Shown here: in pieces, positions 17,548-27,495 of the stretch
Layout of the letters: each line of letters opens with the position of its first letter
Numbering within the stretch: the first letter of the stretch is position 1
Assembly (NCBI RefSeq): GCF_010206195.1
Contig: NZ_VIQT01000009.1
Span: forward strand, 62,001-126,000
Source: Anaerotruncus colihominis
GTDB taxonomy: Bacteria > Bacillota > Clostridia > Oscillospirales > Ruminococcaceae
Direction of reading: 5' to 3'
Length of the DNA stretch: 64,000 bases
The notes under the pieces: model-generated
Told to the model about the DNA's origin: nothing
Seen by the model: only the letters and a program-made list of their open reading frames with translations
The model's database searches: none
Translations under genes and position numbers: made by a program

Positions 17548-20364
17548 ATGGCATTGGATAAAATTGTAATCAAAGGCGCGCGTGAGCACAATCTGAAAAA
17601 TATTGATCTCGATATTCCGCGGGACAAGCTGATTGTCTTTACGGGACTTTCGGGATCGGGAAAGAGTTCGCTTGCGTTTGATACGATCTATGCGGACGGC
17701 CAGCGGCGGTATGTTGAAAGCCTGTCGAGCTATGCGCGTCAGTTTTTGGGCCAGATGGAGAAGCCCGACGTTGATTCGATCGAGGGCCTTTCGCCGGCCA
17801 TTTCAATCGATCAGAAAACAACGTCGAAAAATCCGCGCTCAACGGTTGGAACCGTCACGGAGATTTATGATTATCTGCGTCTGCTTTATGCACGCATTGG
17901 TATCCCGCATTGTCCGGTCTGCGGCAGGCCAATTGAACAGCAGACAGTCGACCAGATGGTAGACCGCGTGATGGAGCTGCCGGCCGGTACGCGAGTACAG
18001 ATTCTTGCGCCGACGGTGCGCGGGCGCAAGGGTGAGCATGTCCGTGAATTTGATGCGGCGCGCCGTTCGGGATATGTGCGCGTGCGCGTTGACGGGAACC
18101 TGTACGATCTGTCTGAGGAAATCAAGCTTGAAAAGAACAAAAAACACACGATTGAAATTGTTGTCGACCGCCTTGTCATCAAGGAAGAGGTGCGGTCGCG
18201 CCTGGCCGATTCGCTGGAGACTGCGATCGGTCTGACAGGCGGGATCGCCGTTGTCGACGCGGACGGGGAGGAGCTGACCTTTTCCTCAAATTACGCGTGT
18301 CCCGACCATGATATCAGCATCGAGGAACTGAACCCGCGTATGTTCTCGTTCAACGCCCCATACGGCGCGTGCGACAAATGTACCGGATTAGGAACGTTTC
18401 TCAAGATCGATCCGGACCTGGTGCTCCCCAATAAGCGCCTTTCCATCCGGGAGGGCGCAATCCGTGCATCCGGCTGGTATTATTCCGAAGGCGGTATTGC
18501 ACAGATGTATTATGAGGGTCTGGCCGAGCACTACGGATTTTCGCTCGACGAGCCGGTTTCCAAGCTGCCGAAACAGGCTGTCCAGATTTTGCTTTACGGG
18601 ACGAACGGCGAAAAAATTAAGATGTATCGTGACGGCGGAAGCGTAAAGGGGACTTACTACACCGATTTTGAGGGAATCGTCAATAATTTGGAGCGCCGTT
18701 TTCGGGAGACAAATTCAAGCTGGATGCGCGAGGAGCTTTCGACTTGGATGAGCAGCGTTGAGTGCCCTGTCTGCCATGGCGACAGGCTGAACAAGACGGT
18801 ATTGGCCGTGACCGTGGGCGGGCTGAATATCAGTGAATTTTGCAGGAAATCGGTGGCCGGCGCGCTTGAGTTTCTTGAGGGGCTTGAGCTGACGCCGCGC
18901 GAGCGGATGATTTCAGAGCTGATTATCAAGGAGATCCGCGAGCGCCTCGGTTTTTTGCGCAGCGTTGGTTTGGAATATCTGACGCTGGCGCGCGCAGCCG
19001 GGACGCTTTCGGGCGGGGAAAGCCAGCGCATCCGTCTGGCGACGCAGATCGGCTCGTCCCTGATGGGCGTTTTATATATTCTGGACGAGCCGTCGATCGG
19101 CCTGCACCAGCGCGACAATGATAAACTGATCGCGACGCTCAAGCGCCTGCGCGATCTGGGAAATACACTGATCGTTGTCGAGCACGACGAAGATACGATG
19201 TACGCCTCCGATTATATCGTCGATGTCGGGCCGGGCGCGGGCGTACATGGCGGCGAGATTGTCTGCGCCGGAACAATCGACGAAATCAAGGGCTGTGAAC
19301 GTTCCATAACAGGCCAATATCTTTCAGGCAAGCGGCGCATTGAGGTGCCAAAAACACGCCGGACAGGCAACGGCAAGTTTTTAAAGATTGTAGGAGCAGC
19401 GGAAAACAACCTCAAAGAGATCGACGTTGAGATACCGCTCGGCGCATTCACGGCTGTGACGGGTGTATCCGGTTCCGGAAAAAGCTCGCTGATCAACGAG
19501 GTGCTCTTTAAGCGTCTGACGCGCGACCTGACGAATCCGCGCGTCAAGCCCGGTAACCATATCGACATTGAAGGGATCGACCAGATCGATAAGGTCATCG
19601 ATATCAACCAATCTCCGATCGGACGCACGCCGCGCTCCAACCCGGCGACCTATACGGGCGTGTTTACCGATATCCGCGAGATCTTCGCACAGACCAACGA
19701 TGCGAAAATGCGCGGCTACAAGTCGGGACGATTTTCCTTCAATGTCAAGGGCGGCCGCTGCGAGGCGTGCGAGGGAGACGGCATCGTGCGTATTGAAATG
19801 CACTTTCTGCCCGATATTTTCGTTCCCTGCGAGGTCTGCAAGGGCCGGCGCTACAACCGCGAGACGCTTGAGGTCAAATACAAGGGCAAATCGATCCACG
19901 ACGTTCTGGAGATGACGGTTGAGGAGGCGCTGGAGTTTTTTAAAAACGTGCCGAAAATCGCGCGCAAGCTCCAGACGCTTTACGACGTAGGGCTTGGATA
20001 TGTCAAGGTCGGACAACCGGCAACGACTCTTTCCGGAGGCGAGGCGCAGCGGGTCAAGCTGGCTACGGAGCTTTCAAAGCGGCCGACAGGGCGCACCGTC
20101 TATATCCTTGACGAGCCGACAACCGGCCTGCACACGGCTGACGTTCACAAACTGATCGATGTTTTGCAGGCGTTTGTGGATGCGGGGAATACGGTTATTA
20201 CAATTGAGCATAATTTAGAGGTCATTAAAACGGCGGATTATATCATCGATCTCGGTCCGGAGGGCGGAGACAACGGCGGCACGCTGGTGGCTGCGGGCAC
20301 GCCGGAAGAAATTTGTCGGGTAGAGGCGTCTTACACGGGAAAATATCTTAAAAAAATGCTATAA
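17548..20364 (+). CDS. uvrA: Excinuclease ABC subunit A
   Basis: Damage-recognition ATPase of nucleotide excision repair. Two ABC ATPase modules: Walker A GLSGSGKS (33-40) and GVSGSGKS (from 639), with signatures LSGGESQR and LSGGEAQR. Zinc-finger cysteines are intact: CPVCGRP, CDKC, CPVCHGD and the second module's CEACEGDG with CEVCKGRR. Length 938 matches the family. AAGGAG stands upstream of the ATG. It works with UvrB encoded immediately before. Confidence 0.98.
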   Translation: MALDKIVIKGAREHNLKNIDLDIPRDKLIVFTGLSGSGKSSLAFDTIYADGQRRYVESLSSYARQFLGQMEKPDVDSIEGLSPAISIDQKTTSKNPRSTVGTVTEIYDYLRLLYARIGIPHCPVCGRPIEQQTVDQMVDRVMELPAGTRVQILAPTVRGRKGEHVREFDAARRSGYVRVRVDGNLYDLSEEIKLEKNKKHTIEIVVDRLVIKEEVRSRLADSLETAIGLTGGIAVVDADGEELTFSSNYACPDHDISIEELNPRMFSFNAPYGACDKCTGLGTFLKIDPDLVLPNKRLSIREGAIRASGWYYSEGGIAQMYYEGLAEHYGFSLDEPVSKLPKQAVQILLYGTNGEKIKMYRDGGSVKGTYYTDFEGIVNNLERRFRETNSSWMREELSTWMSSVECPVCHGDRLNKTVLAVTVGGLNISEFCRKSVAGALEFLEGLELTPRERMISELIIKEIRERLGFLRSVGLEYLTLARAAGTLSGGESQRIRLATQIGSSLMGVLYILDEPSIGLHQRDNDKLIATLKRLRDLGNTLIVVEHDEDTMYASDYIVDVGPGAGVHGGEIVCAGTIDEIKGCERSITGQYLSGKRRIEVPKTRRTGNGKFLKIVGAAENNLKEIDVEIPLGAFTAVTGVSGSGKSSLINEVLFKRLTRDLTNPRVKPGNHIDIEGIDQIDKVIDINQSPIGRTPRSNPATYTGVFTDIREIFAQTNDAKMRGYKSGRFSFNVKGGRCEACEGDGIVRIEMHFLPDIFVPCEVCKGRRYNRETLEVKYKGKSIHDVLEMTVEEALEFFKNVPKIARKLQTLYDVGLGYVKVGQPATTLSGGEAQRVKLATELSKRPTGRTVYILDEPTTGLHTADVHKLIDVLQAFVDAGNTVITIEHNLEVIKTADYIIDLGPEGGDNGGTLVAAGTPEEICRVEASYTGKYLKKML

Positions 20365-20391
20365 ATTTATCAAAATTCGGCAATAATAACC

Positions 20392-20422
20392 TTTACAAAG
20401 ATATACTATCATGGTATAGTAT
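20392..20422 (+). promoter_or_regulatory. Promoter and overlapping dyad upstream of the rubredoxin gene
   Basis: TTTACA (20392-20397), 17-base spacer, TATAGT (20415-20420). An inverted repeat ATACTAT (20403-20409) / ATAGTAT (20416-20422) covers the spacer and the -10 box, a good place for a repressor that responds to oxygen, iron or NO; the protein is unknown. Confidence 0.65.
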
Positions 20423-20458
20423 TGATGAAGAAAGATTAACAGAAAGGGAGACTGCATT

Positions 20459-20620
20459 ATGAAAAAATATGTTTGCACCATTTGCGGATTCGTGTACGAC
20501 GAGGAGAAGGGCCTTCCGGATGAAGGAATTGCTCCTGGAACGAAGTGGGAAGACATTCCCGATGATTTTGTTTGCCCGGAGTGCGGCGTAGGCAAGGACA
20601 TGTTCGAAGTCCAAGGCTAA
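20459..20620 (+). CDS. Rubredoxin
   Basis: One-iron electron carrier of 53 residues in the cytoplasm. The four iron-binding cysteines are in the classic pair CTICG (Cys6, Cys9) and CPECG (Cys39, Cys42), with the conserved YDEEKG and PDDFVCP between them. AAGGGAG lies seven bases before the ATG. It precedes the FprA gene in the same direction and very likely passes electrons to it for oxygen or NO reduction. It is shorter than usual ORF cut-offs and easily missed. Confidence 0.97.
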   Translation: MKKYVCTICGFVYDEEKGLPDEGIAPGTKWEDIPDDFVCPECGVGKDMFEVQG

Positions 20621-20633
20621 GAACCAGCAATTT

Positions 20634-20664
20634 GTGACCACCCGGAGATAGTCCGGATGGTCAC
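20634..20664 (+). terminator. Hairpin between rubredoxin and fprA genes
   Basis: 13-bp stem with one mismatch (GTGACCACCCGGA with TCCGGATGGTCAC, 20634-20646 and 20652-20664), then a short T stretch. Probably a partial terminator that lets less fprA than rubredoxin mRNA be made. Confidence 0.55.
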
Positions 20665-20692
20665 AACTCATTTTAACAGGAGGTCGTTTGAA

Positions 20693-21895
20693 ATGGCGGC
20701 AGTGAAAGTTACAGACAGCATTTATTCGGTGGGGATTCTCAATCCGAATATGCGCGTGTTCGACATTGTCATGTCGACTGATTATGGAACCACTTATAAT
20801 TCATATGTGCTCAAAGGCGAAAAGAACGTTCTGATCGAGGCGTGCCACAGGACCTATTTTGAGCAGTACCTTGCAAATATCCGCGAGGTGATCGATCCGA
20901 AGGATATCGATTATATTGTCCTCAATCACAATGAGCCGGATCATTCCGGTGCGCTGGCGCAGCTTCTTGACTATGCGACGAACGCGACAGTCGTCGTTTC
21001 GAAGGCCGGTTCGATCTATCTGAAAAACATTACGAACCGCACGGATTTGAAAGTCCAGGTGGCCATGGACGGCGATGTGATCGATATCGGCGGCAAGACG
21101 CTGCGCTTTATCAACGCGCCGTTTTTACATTGGCCTGATTCCATGTTCACATGGGTCGAGGAAGAAAAGACGCTGTTCAGCTGCGATTTCCTTGGCGCGC
21201 ATTACTGCGAGCCGTATACCTTCGACTACAACATGGCCTATCCCACAAAATATGAAATTGCATTCAAGGGGTATTACGACGCGATCTTTGGTCCGTTTAA
21301 ACCTTATGTGCTCGCCGGCCTTGAGAAAATCAAGAGTCTGCCGATTGAGCGTGTCTGCAACAGCCACGGGCCGGTCATCACAAAGGGCTGCCGCCTGGAC
21401 TATGTGCTTGAAAAATATGCCGAGTGGAGCCAGCCGCAAAAGAATACACGGCTGACCGTGCCGGTTTTTTATACTTCCGCTTACGGCAACACCCGCAAAA
21501 TTGCCGCCGCGATCCGCGACGGCATTCTGGCGGCACGGCCGGAAGCCGATGTCGAGACATTTGATATCATCGACTATGATATGGGCGAGATGGCCGCGCG
21601 CCTGAACAGCTCGGATGCGTTTGCGCTCGGCAGCCCGACGATTAACGGCGAGGCGGTTCCGCCGGCATGGATGCTGCTGTCGCATGTCGATGCGATCAAC
21701 AACAAGAAAAAGCCTGTCCTCGTTTTCGGCTCCTACGGCTGGAGCGGCGAAGCGGTGCCGAATCTTCAGGCGCGGCTGACCGGACTCAAAATGAAAGTGT
21801 TTGGCGACGGACTCAAGGTCTGCTTTGTTCCGTCCGCCGCAGACCTTGAAAAAGCGAAAGCGCTCGGAACAGAGTTTGGCGCATCGCTTGCATGA
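20693..21895 (+). CDS. fprA: FprA-type flavodiiron protein (oxygen/NO reductase)
   Basis: Detoxifies O2 to water or NO to N2O in anaerobes. N-terminal metallo-beta-lactamase-like domain with all diiron ligands: His79-x-Glu81-x-Asp83-His84 (NHNEPDHSG), His146, Asp165, His225. C-terminal flavodoxin domain from about residue 255 (FYTSAYGNTRKIA, GSPTINGEAVP, GSYGWSGEAV). I start it at ATG 20693, eight bases after AGGAGGT; an in-frame start at 20657 would lie inside the hairpin. 400 residues is a class A enzyme, which needs a separate rubredoxin, and that gene lies just upstream. Confidence 0.97.
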   Translation: MAAVKVTDSIYSVGILNPNMRVFDIVMSTDYGTTYNSYVLKGEKNVLIEACHRTYFEQYLANIREVIDPKDIDYIVLNHNEPDHSGALAQLLDYATNATVVVSKAGSIYLKNITNRTDLKVQVAMDGDVIDIGGKTLRFINAPFLHWPDSMFTWVEEEKTLFSCDFLGAHYCEPYTFDYNMAYPTKYEIAFKGYYDAIFGPFKPYVLAGLEKIKSLPIERVCNSHGPVITKGCRLDYVLEKYAEWSQPQKNTRLTVPVFYTSAYGNTRKIAAAIRDGILAARPEADVETFDIIDYDMGEMAARLNSSDAFALGSPTINGEAVPPAWMLLSHVDAINNKKKPVLVFGSYGWSGEAVPNLQARLTGLKMKVFGDGLKVCFVPSAADLEKAKALGTEFGASLA

Positions 21896-21935
21896 AAAAA
21901 AGCCCCGCTGTGTTAAATTGCAGCGGGGCTTGGCC
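21894..21935. terminator. Convergent terminator between fprA and the membrane-protein gene
   Basis: AAGCCCCGCTG / CAGCGGGGCTT (21900-21910, 21921-21931). The T run is strong on the minus strand (CTTTTTTC), so it chiefly ends the minus-strand gene at 21969, but it can stop both. Confidence 0.8.
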
Positions 21936-21968
21936 ATTCTATTGGATGGTTGGCGGAGCAGATCGAGC

Positions 21969-22646
21969 CTATTTGCCCTTAAAAAGGGGAGGATCCGGCT
22001 TCAAAAGTCCCTTTTTTACGCCGATACGATAACTCAGCCACCAAAAGAAAATGTACAGAATTAAAAATACGACAGTCATCACCTGACCAAACGCATGAGA
22101 TTTGGTCGGCAGACTGCCAGGATCACCGCTCATGTCAACATAATGGGAAAAATCCATGTAGAGGCCGTCATAGTAGTTTTGGTAGGACTTTTCGTCCGAG
22201 CTGGGGTGTTTCCATTCCACCCACTGCCCAATAGGCAGCAGCGTGTCGGGAGCAAGGGGGCGCGAATCAGTATAGGCCATCTTCGTCGCCGCTTTGAAAT
22301 TAATCAAAGCGGCGACCCGTTCGCCGCTTGGCAGATCGATGGTGTAATATGTTTTATCGTTCCATTTCAGTGCCCTATGGGAGCTGGCACTCATGAAATC
22401 GCGCTTGACTTCGATTGTAAAATACTCCATTTGTTCCATATCGGCGATGGAAGCGGCGGCGGGAGTGTCCAAAAGGGCCTCGGTACCAACGCTGCCCGGT
22501 CCGATATCCACCCGGGCCATCTGGTATTCGTAAAGTATCGGGCTGGCCAGAAAGCCGGCGAGGAGGGAGAGCGGAACTGCCATCACAAACCCCAGGATGT
22601 TGGATACAAACATACTGAAGGATACGCGCACACGCATAACAGACAT
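21969..22646 (-). CDS. Membrane protein of unknown family with an external domain
   Basis: I do not recognise it. 225 residues from ATG 22646 (AAGGGGTGG eight bases upstream; a GTG at 22658 is the longer alternative). One N-terminal membrane helix (about 12-38), an extracytoplasmic domain of about 135 residues (YYTIDLPSGERVAALINF, WVEWKHPSSDEKSYQNYYDGLYMD split by other residues), a second helix near residue 190 rich in aromatic residues (LILYIFFWWLSY), and a basic C-terminus. The two-helix, one-loop form recalls bactofilin-independent cell-envelope or PepSY-like sensors, but no motif supports that. It stands alone on the minus strand. Confidence 0.7.
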   Translation of the reverse strand: MSVMRVRVSFSMFVSNILGFVMAVPLSLLAGFLASPILYEYQMARVDIGPGSVGTEALLDTPAAASIADMEQMEYFTIEVKRDFMSASSHRALKWNDKTYYTIDLPSGERVAALINFKAATKMAYTDSRPLAPDTLLPIGQWVEWKHPSSDEKSYQNYYDGLYMDFSHYVDMSGDPGSLPTKSHAFGQVMTVVFLILYIFFWWLSYRIGVKKGLLKPDPPLFKGK

Positions 22647-22926
22647 ATGAAAAACCACCCCTTGCGATTTATTGTGATTGCCATAAAAAATAAAAGAATC
22701 GCTCTGCGATTATTTTATCACAAACTCCGGTCCGCTTCAATATGCTGGTTCCCTTTGTGTCGAAGGTTGCGGATACGCATTCCGCTCATCCGCCAACACG
22801 TTGCGGCGGTTCGTTTCATAGGTTATCATTTCAGGGGAATGGGGGCTCTGTCGGAGCGCCTTGCTTTTTGCCGGCAAAAATGGTAAGATAAACTGATTAT
22901 AACATGAAAAGAGGAGAGGACGCGTT

Positions 22927-24339
22927 TTGCCACAGCAGAATTTGTCGCCGGCGCTCTCACAGCAGATGGAATACAGCCGGCAGGTCCGCGATTTGCTGGC
23001 CGCGCGTTACGACCATCCGCCAATGGCCTATGTCCATTCGTTCGGATGCCAGCAGAATCAGAGCGACGGTGAGAAAATTGCCGGTATGCTTGCGCAGATG
23101 GGATATGGCTTCACCGATGCGCCGGAACAAGCTGATCTGGTCATCTATAACACCTGCGCCGTGCGCGAAAATGCTGAGGACCGCGTATTCGGCAACGTCG
23201 GCGCGCTCAAATCGGCCAAGAAGCGGCGCGCAGGTATGCTGGTCGGGCTGTGCGGCTGCATGATGCAGCAACAGGCCGTGGCGGACAAAATCAAAAAAAG
23301 CTATCCATATGTCGATCTGGTGTTCGGCACGCACGCCCTGCATACGCTTCCGGAGCTGCTTTACCGGCGCCTTTCGGGAGAAAACCGCCAGTTTTCCACC
23401 GAAAATGCGCATGGGGAGATTATCGAGGGCGTTCCGCTGCGCCGCTCCGGGTCAATCAAAGCAAATCTGCCGGTGATGTATGGCTGCGATAACTTCTGCA
23501 CATACTGCATCGTGCCGTATGTGCGCGGCCGTGAGCGCAGCCGGAATCCTCAGGATGTGCTCGACGAGGCGCAAACGCTCGTCGGACAGGGCTACCGCGA
23601 ACTGCTGCTGCTTGGGCAGAACGTCAATTCTTATGGCAAGGGGCTTTCGGAACCGGTCAATTTCGCTGCGCTGCTGCGGCGCATCAATGCGGTCGAGGGT
23701 GATTTTTGGATTCGGTTCATGACAAGCCATCCGAAGGACTGCACGCATGAGCTGATCGACACAATCGCCGCGTGCGATAAGGTCTGCCGCCATATCCACC
23801 TGCCGGTACAGAGCGGCAGCGACCGTGTGCTGGCGGCGATGAACCGGCATTATACGGCTGCGCATTATCTGGAATTGATCGACTATGCGCGCGCGCAGAT
23901 TCCGGGCGTTACATTTTCAAGCGATATTATTGTCGGCTTTCCCGGTGAAACGCGCGCTGATTTTGAACAGACTTTGGAGCTTGTCAGGCGCGTGCGCTTT
24001 AACGCCCTTTATACGTTTATTTATTCTCCGCGGCCCGGTACGAAAGCCGCAGGGATGGAGGACCCAACGCCCGCTGCGGACAAATCCCTGTGGCTGCGCG
24101 AACTGCTCGACGCTGAATCGGACATCCGCGGCGAGATACAGGCGGACGCCGTCGGTACGACCCTGCGCGTATTGGCGGAGGGCGAAGGGCGCAGCGGCGA
24201 CGGCTGGCTGACAGGCCGCACACAGGGAAACGACATCGTCGAATTTACAGCTCCGCGCGCGATGACCGGCAGCTTTGTTGATGTAACGATCGAGCGTGCG
24301 CAAAACTGGGCGCTGTTTGGGCGGCTCAAAGAGGAATAA
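22927..24339 (+). CDS. miaB: tRNA-2-methylthio-N6-dimethylallyladenosine synthase
   Basis: Radical-SAM methylthiotransferase that adds CH3-S to i6A37 of tRNA. Cluster-binding Cys41, Cys77 and Cys111 of the UPF0004 domain hold the auxiliary [4Fe-4S]; the radical-SAM cluster is Cys187-x3-Cys191-x2-Cys194 (GCDNFCTYC); a TRAM domain ends the 470-residue protein. The start is TTG at 22927 with GAGGAGAGG ahead. Its substrate tRNA is made by MiaA, encoded at 29575. Confidence 0.97.
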   Translation: MPQQNLSPALSQQMEYSRQVRDLLAARYDHPPMAYVHSFGCQQNQSDGEKIAGMLAQMGYGFTDAPEQADLVIYNTCAVRENAEDRVFGNVGALKSAKKRRAGMLVGLCGCMMQQQAVADKIKKSYPYVDLVFGTHALHTLPELLYRRLSGENRQFSTENAHGEIIEGVPLRRSGSIKANLPVMYGCDNFCTYCIVPYVRGRERSRNPQDVLDEAQTLVGQGYRELLLLGQNVNSYGKGLSEPVNFAALLRRINAVEGDFWIRFMTSHPKDCTHELIDTIAACDKVCRHIHLPVQSGSDRVLAAMNRHYTAAHYLELIDYARAQIPGVTFSSDIIVGFPGETRADFEQTLELVRRVRFNALYTFIYSPRPGTKAAGMEDPTPAADKSLWLRELLDAESDIRGEIQADAVGTTLRVLAEGEGRSGDGWLTGRTQGNDIVEFTAPRAMTGSFVDVTIERAQNWALFGRLKEE

Positions 24340-24390
24340 AAAGCGTCCGGAACTTTATGGGCGGACGCATCAATACAGGAGGAACAGAAA

Positions 24391-24795
24391 ATGGATGTAA
24401 TCACAATGGCAAGGCAGCTTGGCAAGGCGCTTCAACAGGACGAAGGATATCTGCGCCTGATGGTGGCGCAGCAGCAGAACGATGCAGATGAGGCGCTTCA
24501 GGCGCTGATCGGCAAGTTTAACCTTGCGCGCATCAATTTGAACACGGAGCTGAACAAGACGGACAAGGACCAGGCGCGCGTGACTGCGCTCAATGAGGAG
24601 GTCCGCGCGATTTATGGACAGATTATGGCCAATGAGAATATGGCCGCTTACAATGAGGCAAAAACAGAATTTGACGATACGGTTGACTTTGTTATGCAGA
24701 TTCTGCGCGGGAGCATCAACGGCGAGGATCCGGACCTGATCGAAAAGCAGTCCGGCTGCTCCGGAAGCTGCTCATCGTGCTCCGGCTGCGGCTGA
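24391..24795 (+). CDS. YlbF/YmcA-family (RicA/RicF-like) protein with a cysteine-rich tail
   Basis: Helical protein of 134 residues related to the Bacillus RicA/RicF proteins, which with RicT form an iron-sulphur complex that helps mRNA processing by RNase Y and development. Seen: com_YlbF core (ALIGKFNLARINLN, MANENMAAYNEAKTEF) and a tail containing CSGSCSSCSGCG, five cysteines that could bind an Fe-S cluster. In Bacillus subtilis ymcA lies next to the miaB homologue, and here too this gene directly follows miaB. A GCGTCCG/CGGACGC hairpin lies between them. AGGAGG is five bases before the ATG region. Confidence 0.85.
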   Translation: MDVITMARQLGKALQQDEGYLRLMVAQQQNDADEALQALIGKFNLARINLNTELNKTDKDQARVTALNEEVRAIYGQIMANENMAAYNEAKTEFDDTVDFVMQILRGSINGEDPDLIEKQSGCSGSCSSCSGCG

Positions 24796-24857
24796 CGGCA
24801 GCCCCTTAGCCCCTTATTGCGCGCTATCCTTTATAACGTCTCCGGAGGTCGCCCAGG

Positions 24858-27473
24858 ATGAAAATTGACATGCAAAAGCTTTCCCCGATGATGCAGCAGT
24901 ATTTTGCCGTGAAGGAGAACCACAAGGATCACATTGTGTTTTTCCGCCTTGGCGATTTTTACGAGATGTTTTATGACGACGCGGTTTTAGCGTCGCGCGA
25001 GCTGGAATTGACGCTGACAGGACGCGACTGCGGACAGGAGGAGCGCGCGCCGATGTGTGGCGTGCCGTTTCATGCGTGTGAAACATATATTGCACGCCTG
25101 ATCAAAAAGGGCTATAAGGTCGCGATCTGCGAGCAGATGGAGAACCCGGCCGACGCCAAGGGCGTTGTCAAACGCAGCGTGATCCGTGTCGTCACGCCGG
25201 GGACGCTGATTGAGAGCAACATGCTCTCCGAGGATGCGAACAACTATATCGCCTGTATCCTGTTCGATCAGGGATGGGGGCTTGCGTGCGCCGACAGTTC
25301 GACCGGGCAGCTCTTTGTTTCACAGTTTGCCGCGGACGCGCAGGGGGAAGTCGTAAATGAGCTTGGGCGCTATTGCCCGAGCGAAATCATTTTTAATGAG
25401 GGAATCCTTGACCAGACGGCTGTGACCGAATTTATTCAGAAAAAGCTGCATTGTGTCGCTGACCTGTGCGACAGCGGCCGGTTCGATCCGCAGGCTGCCG
25501 GTGATCTGATCGCCCGGCACTTTTCGAAACCGTCCGGCGCGCTCGGGCTTGAAGACCGGCCGCTCGCGGCACGCGCGCTCGGCGCGCTGCTTGCGTATCT
25601 TTATGAGACGCAGCAGAAGGGTCTTGAACGCATCACCGACGTAGCGTATGTAAATCCGGAGCAGTCGATGGCGCTCGATTTGACGGCGCGGCGCAATCTG
25701 GAGCTGACGCAGACGATGCGCACAGGCGAAAAGCGCGGCACGCTGCTGTGGGTGCTTGACCGGACGAAAACGGCAATGGGAAAGCGGCTGATGCGCGCCT
25801 GGCTTGACAAGCCGCTTGTTAATCCGGCTATCATCAACAAACGGCTCAACGCTGTGGAGGAGCTTTTTTCCGATACGATGCTGCGCTGCGACCTGATCGA
25901 TTCGCTGTCCGGCGTATTTGATCTGGAACGGTTGATGACCCGTATCATCTATGGCAGCGCGTCGCCGCGCGAATATAAGGCCCTTGAAGGCGCGTGCCGC
26001 AAAATGCCGGCGCTCAAAGCGCGTATGGAGGGCTGTGCGAGCGCATATCTCTGTGAGGCGCGCGACGCGCTCGACCCGTTGGAGGATATATCGGACCTGC
26101 TGGCGCGCGCAATCGTTGACGAACCGCCTGCGGCGGTTAAGGACGGCGGCGTGATCCGGGAGGGATACAGCCCCGCGCTCGACGAGCTGCGCGCGCTCAT
26201 TCACAATTCGAAAAAGCTGCTTGTCGGCATCGAGACGCAGGAGAAGGAAAAAACCGGCATCAAGAATATGAAAATCGGATACAACCGTGTATTCGGTTAT
26301 TACATAGAGGTTTCAAAGTCGAACCTTGGGCTGGTGCCCGATACATATATCCGCAAACAAACGCTCGCCAACTGTGAGCGGTATATCACACAGGAGCTAA
26401 AGCAGCTTGAGGAGAAGATCCTTTCGGCGGGCGAGCGTATTGCGACGCTGGAAAACGAGATGTTCGAGGCTGTGCGCGCCGCTGTTTCAGCGCAGCTTCA
26501 CCGTGTACAGACGACCGCGTCGGCCGTGGCGCGTCTCGATGTTTACTGCTCACTGGCGGCCGTGGCGAGTGCGAACGGCTACTGCCGGCCGGATGTGGGC
26601 CTATCGGATGGAATTACAATCCGCGACGGCCGCCATCCCGTCGTCGAGCAGCTTATAGACGGCGCGCCGTTTGTAGCGAACGACACGACGCTTGATTGCG
26701 GTGAAAATCAGATCGCAATTATCACCGGTCCGAATATGGCCGGAAAATCGACGTATATGCGCCAGACGGCTCTGATCGTGCTTATGGCGCAGATCGGAAG
26801 CTTTGTTCCAGCGGCGTCGGCCTGTATCGGCGTTGTCGACGGCATATACACGCGCGTGGGCGCTTCGGACGACCTGGCCTCCGGGCAGTCAACCTTTATG
26901 GTCGAGATGACCGAGGTGGCGCAGATTATGAAGCATGCCACGTCCAAAAGCCTGCTGATCCTTGATGAGATCGGGCGCGGCACGTCGACTTTTGACGGTA
27001 TGAGCATCGCGCGCGCCGTGCTGGAATATATCGCGGATAAAAAGCGTATCGGCGCAAAGACGCTGTTCGCGACGCATTATCATGAACTGACCGCGTTGGA
27101 GGACACGCTTTCCAATGTGAAAAATTACAATATCGCGTGTAAAAAGCGCGGCGATGAGCTGATTTTTCTGCGGCGGATCGTGCCGGGCGGCGCGGACGAC
27201 AGCTACGGCATCGAGGTGTCGAAGCTGGCTGGCGTGCCGGAGTGGATCATCCGCCGTGCGCGTCAGGTGCTCGAACAGCTTGAGCAGGGGCGTGAGGTTG
27301 CGCCCGCCCGCGCGGCGCGGCAAAAGCAGGAGGAAACCGCGCCGCAGATGACGTTTGGATCGGCCGCCGCCCCGGAGATTGAAGCGGCGCTGCGTGCAAT
27401 CGATGTCAACACGCTGACGCCGATTGAGGCGATGAATAAGCTGTATGAATTGAAAACGCTTTTGAAAGATTGA
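24858..27473 (+). CDS. mutS: DNA mismatch repair protein MutS
   Basis: Mismatch sensor ATPase. Seen: mismatch-binding domain with FFRLGDFYEMF near residue 35 (the Phe-x-Glu stacking motif), Walker A GPNMAGKS (624-631), ABC-type DEIGRGTSTFDG, ATHYHELT, and the C-terminal PIEAMNKLYELK. 871 residues is standard for MutS1. mutL follows after 22 bases. Confidence 0.98.
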   Translation: MKIDMQKLSPMMQQYFAVKENHKDHIVFFRLGDFYEMFYDDAVLASRELELTLTGRDCGQEERAPMCGVPFHACETYIARLIKKGYKVAICEQMENPADAKGVVKRSVIRVVTPGTLIESNMLSEDANNYIACILFDQGWGLACADSSTGQLFVSQFAADAQGEVVNELGRYCPSEIIFNEGILDQTAVTEFIQKKLHCVADLCDSGRFDPQAAGDLIARHFSKPSGALGLEDRPLAARALGALLAYLYETQQKGLERITDVAYVNPEQSMALDLTARRNLELTQTMRTGEKRGTLLWVLDRTKTAMGKRLMRAWLDKPLVNPAIINKRLNAVEELFSDTMLRCDLIDSLSGVFDLERLMTRIIYGSASPREYKALEGACRKMPALKARMEGCASAYLCEARDALDPLEDISDLLARAIVDEPPAAVKDGGVIREGYSPALDELRALIHNSKKLLVGIETQEKEKTGIKNMKIGYNRVFGYYIEVSKSNLGLVPDTYIRKQTLANCERYITQELKQLEEKILSAGERIATLENEMFEAVRAAVSAQLHRVQTTASAVARLDVYCSLAAVASANGYCRPDVGLSDGITIRDGRHPVVEQLIDGAPFVANDTTLDCGENQIAIITGPNMAGKSTYMRQTALIVLMAQIGSFVPAASACIGVVDGIYTRVGASDDLASGQSTFMVEMTEVAQIMKHATSKSLLILDEIGRGTSTFDGMSIARAVLEYIADKKRIGAKTLFATHYHELTALEDTLSNVKNYNIACKKRGDELIFLRRIVPGGADDSYGIEVSKLAGVPEWIIRRARQVLEQLEQGREVAPARAARQKQEETAPQMTFGSAAAPEIEAALRAIDVNTLTPIEAMNKLYELKTLLKD

Positions 27474-27495
27474 TTGAAAGGGCAGGTGACGACGT

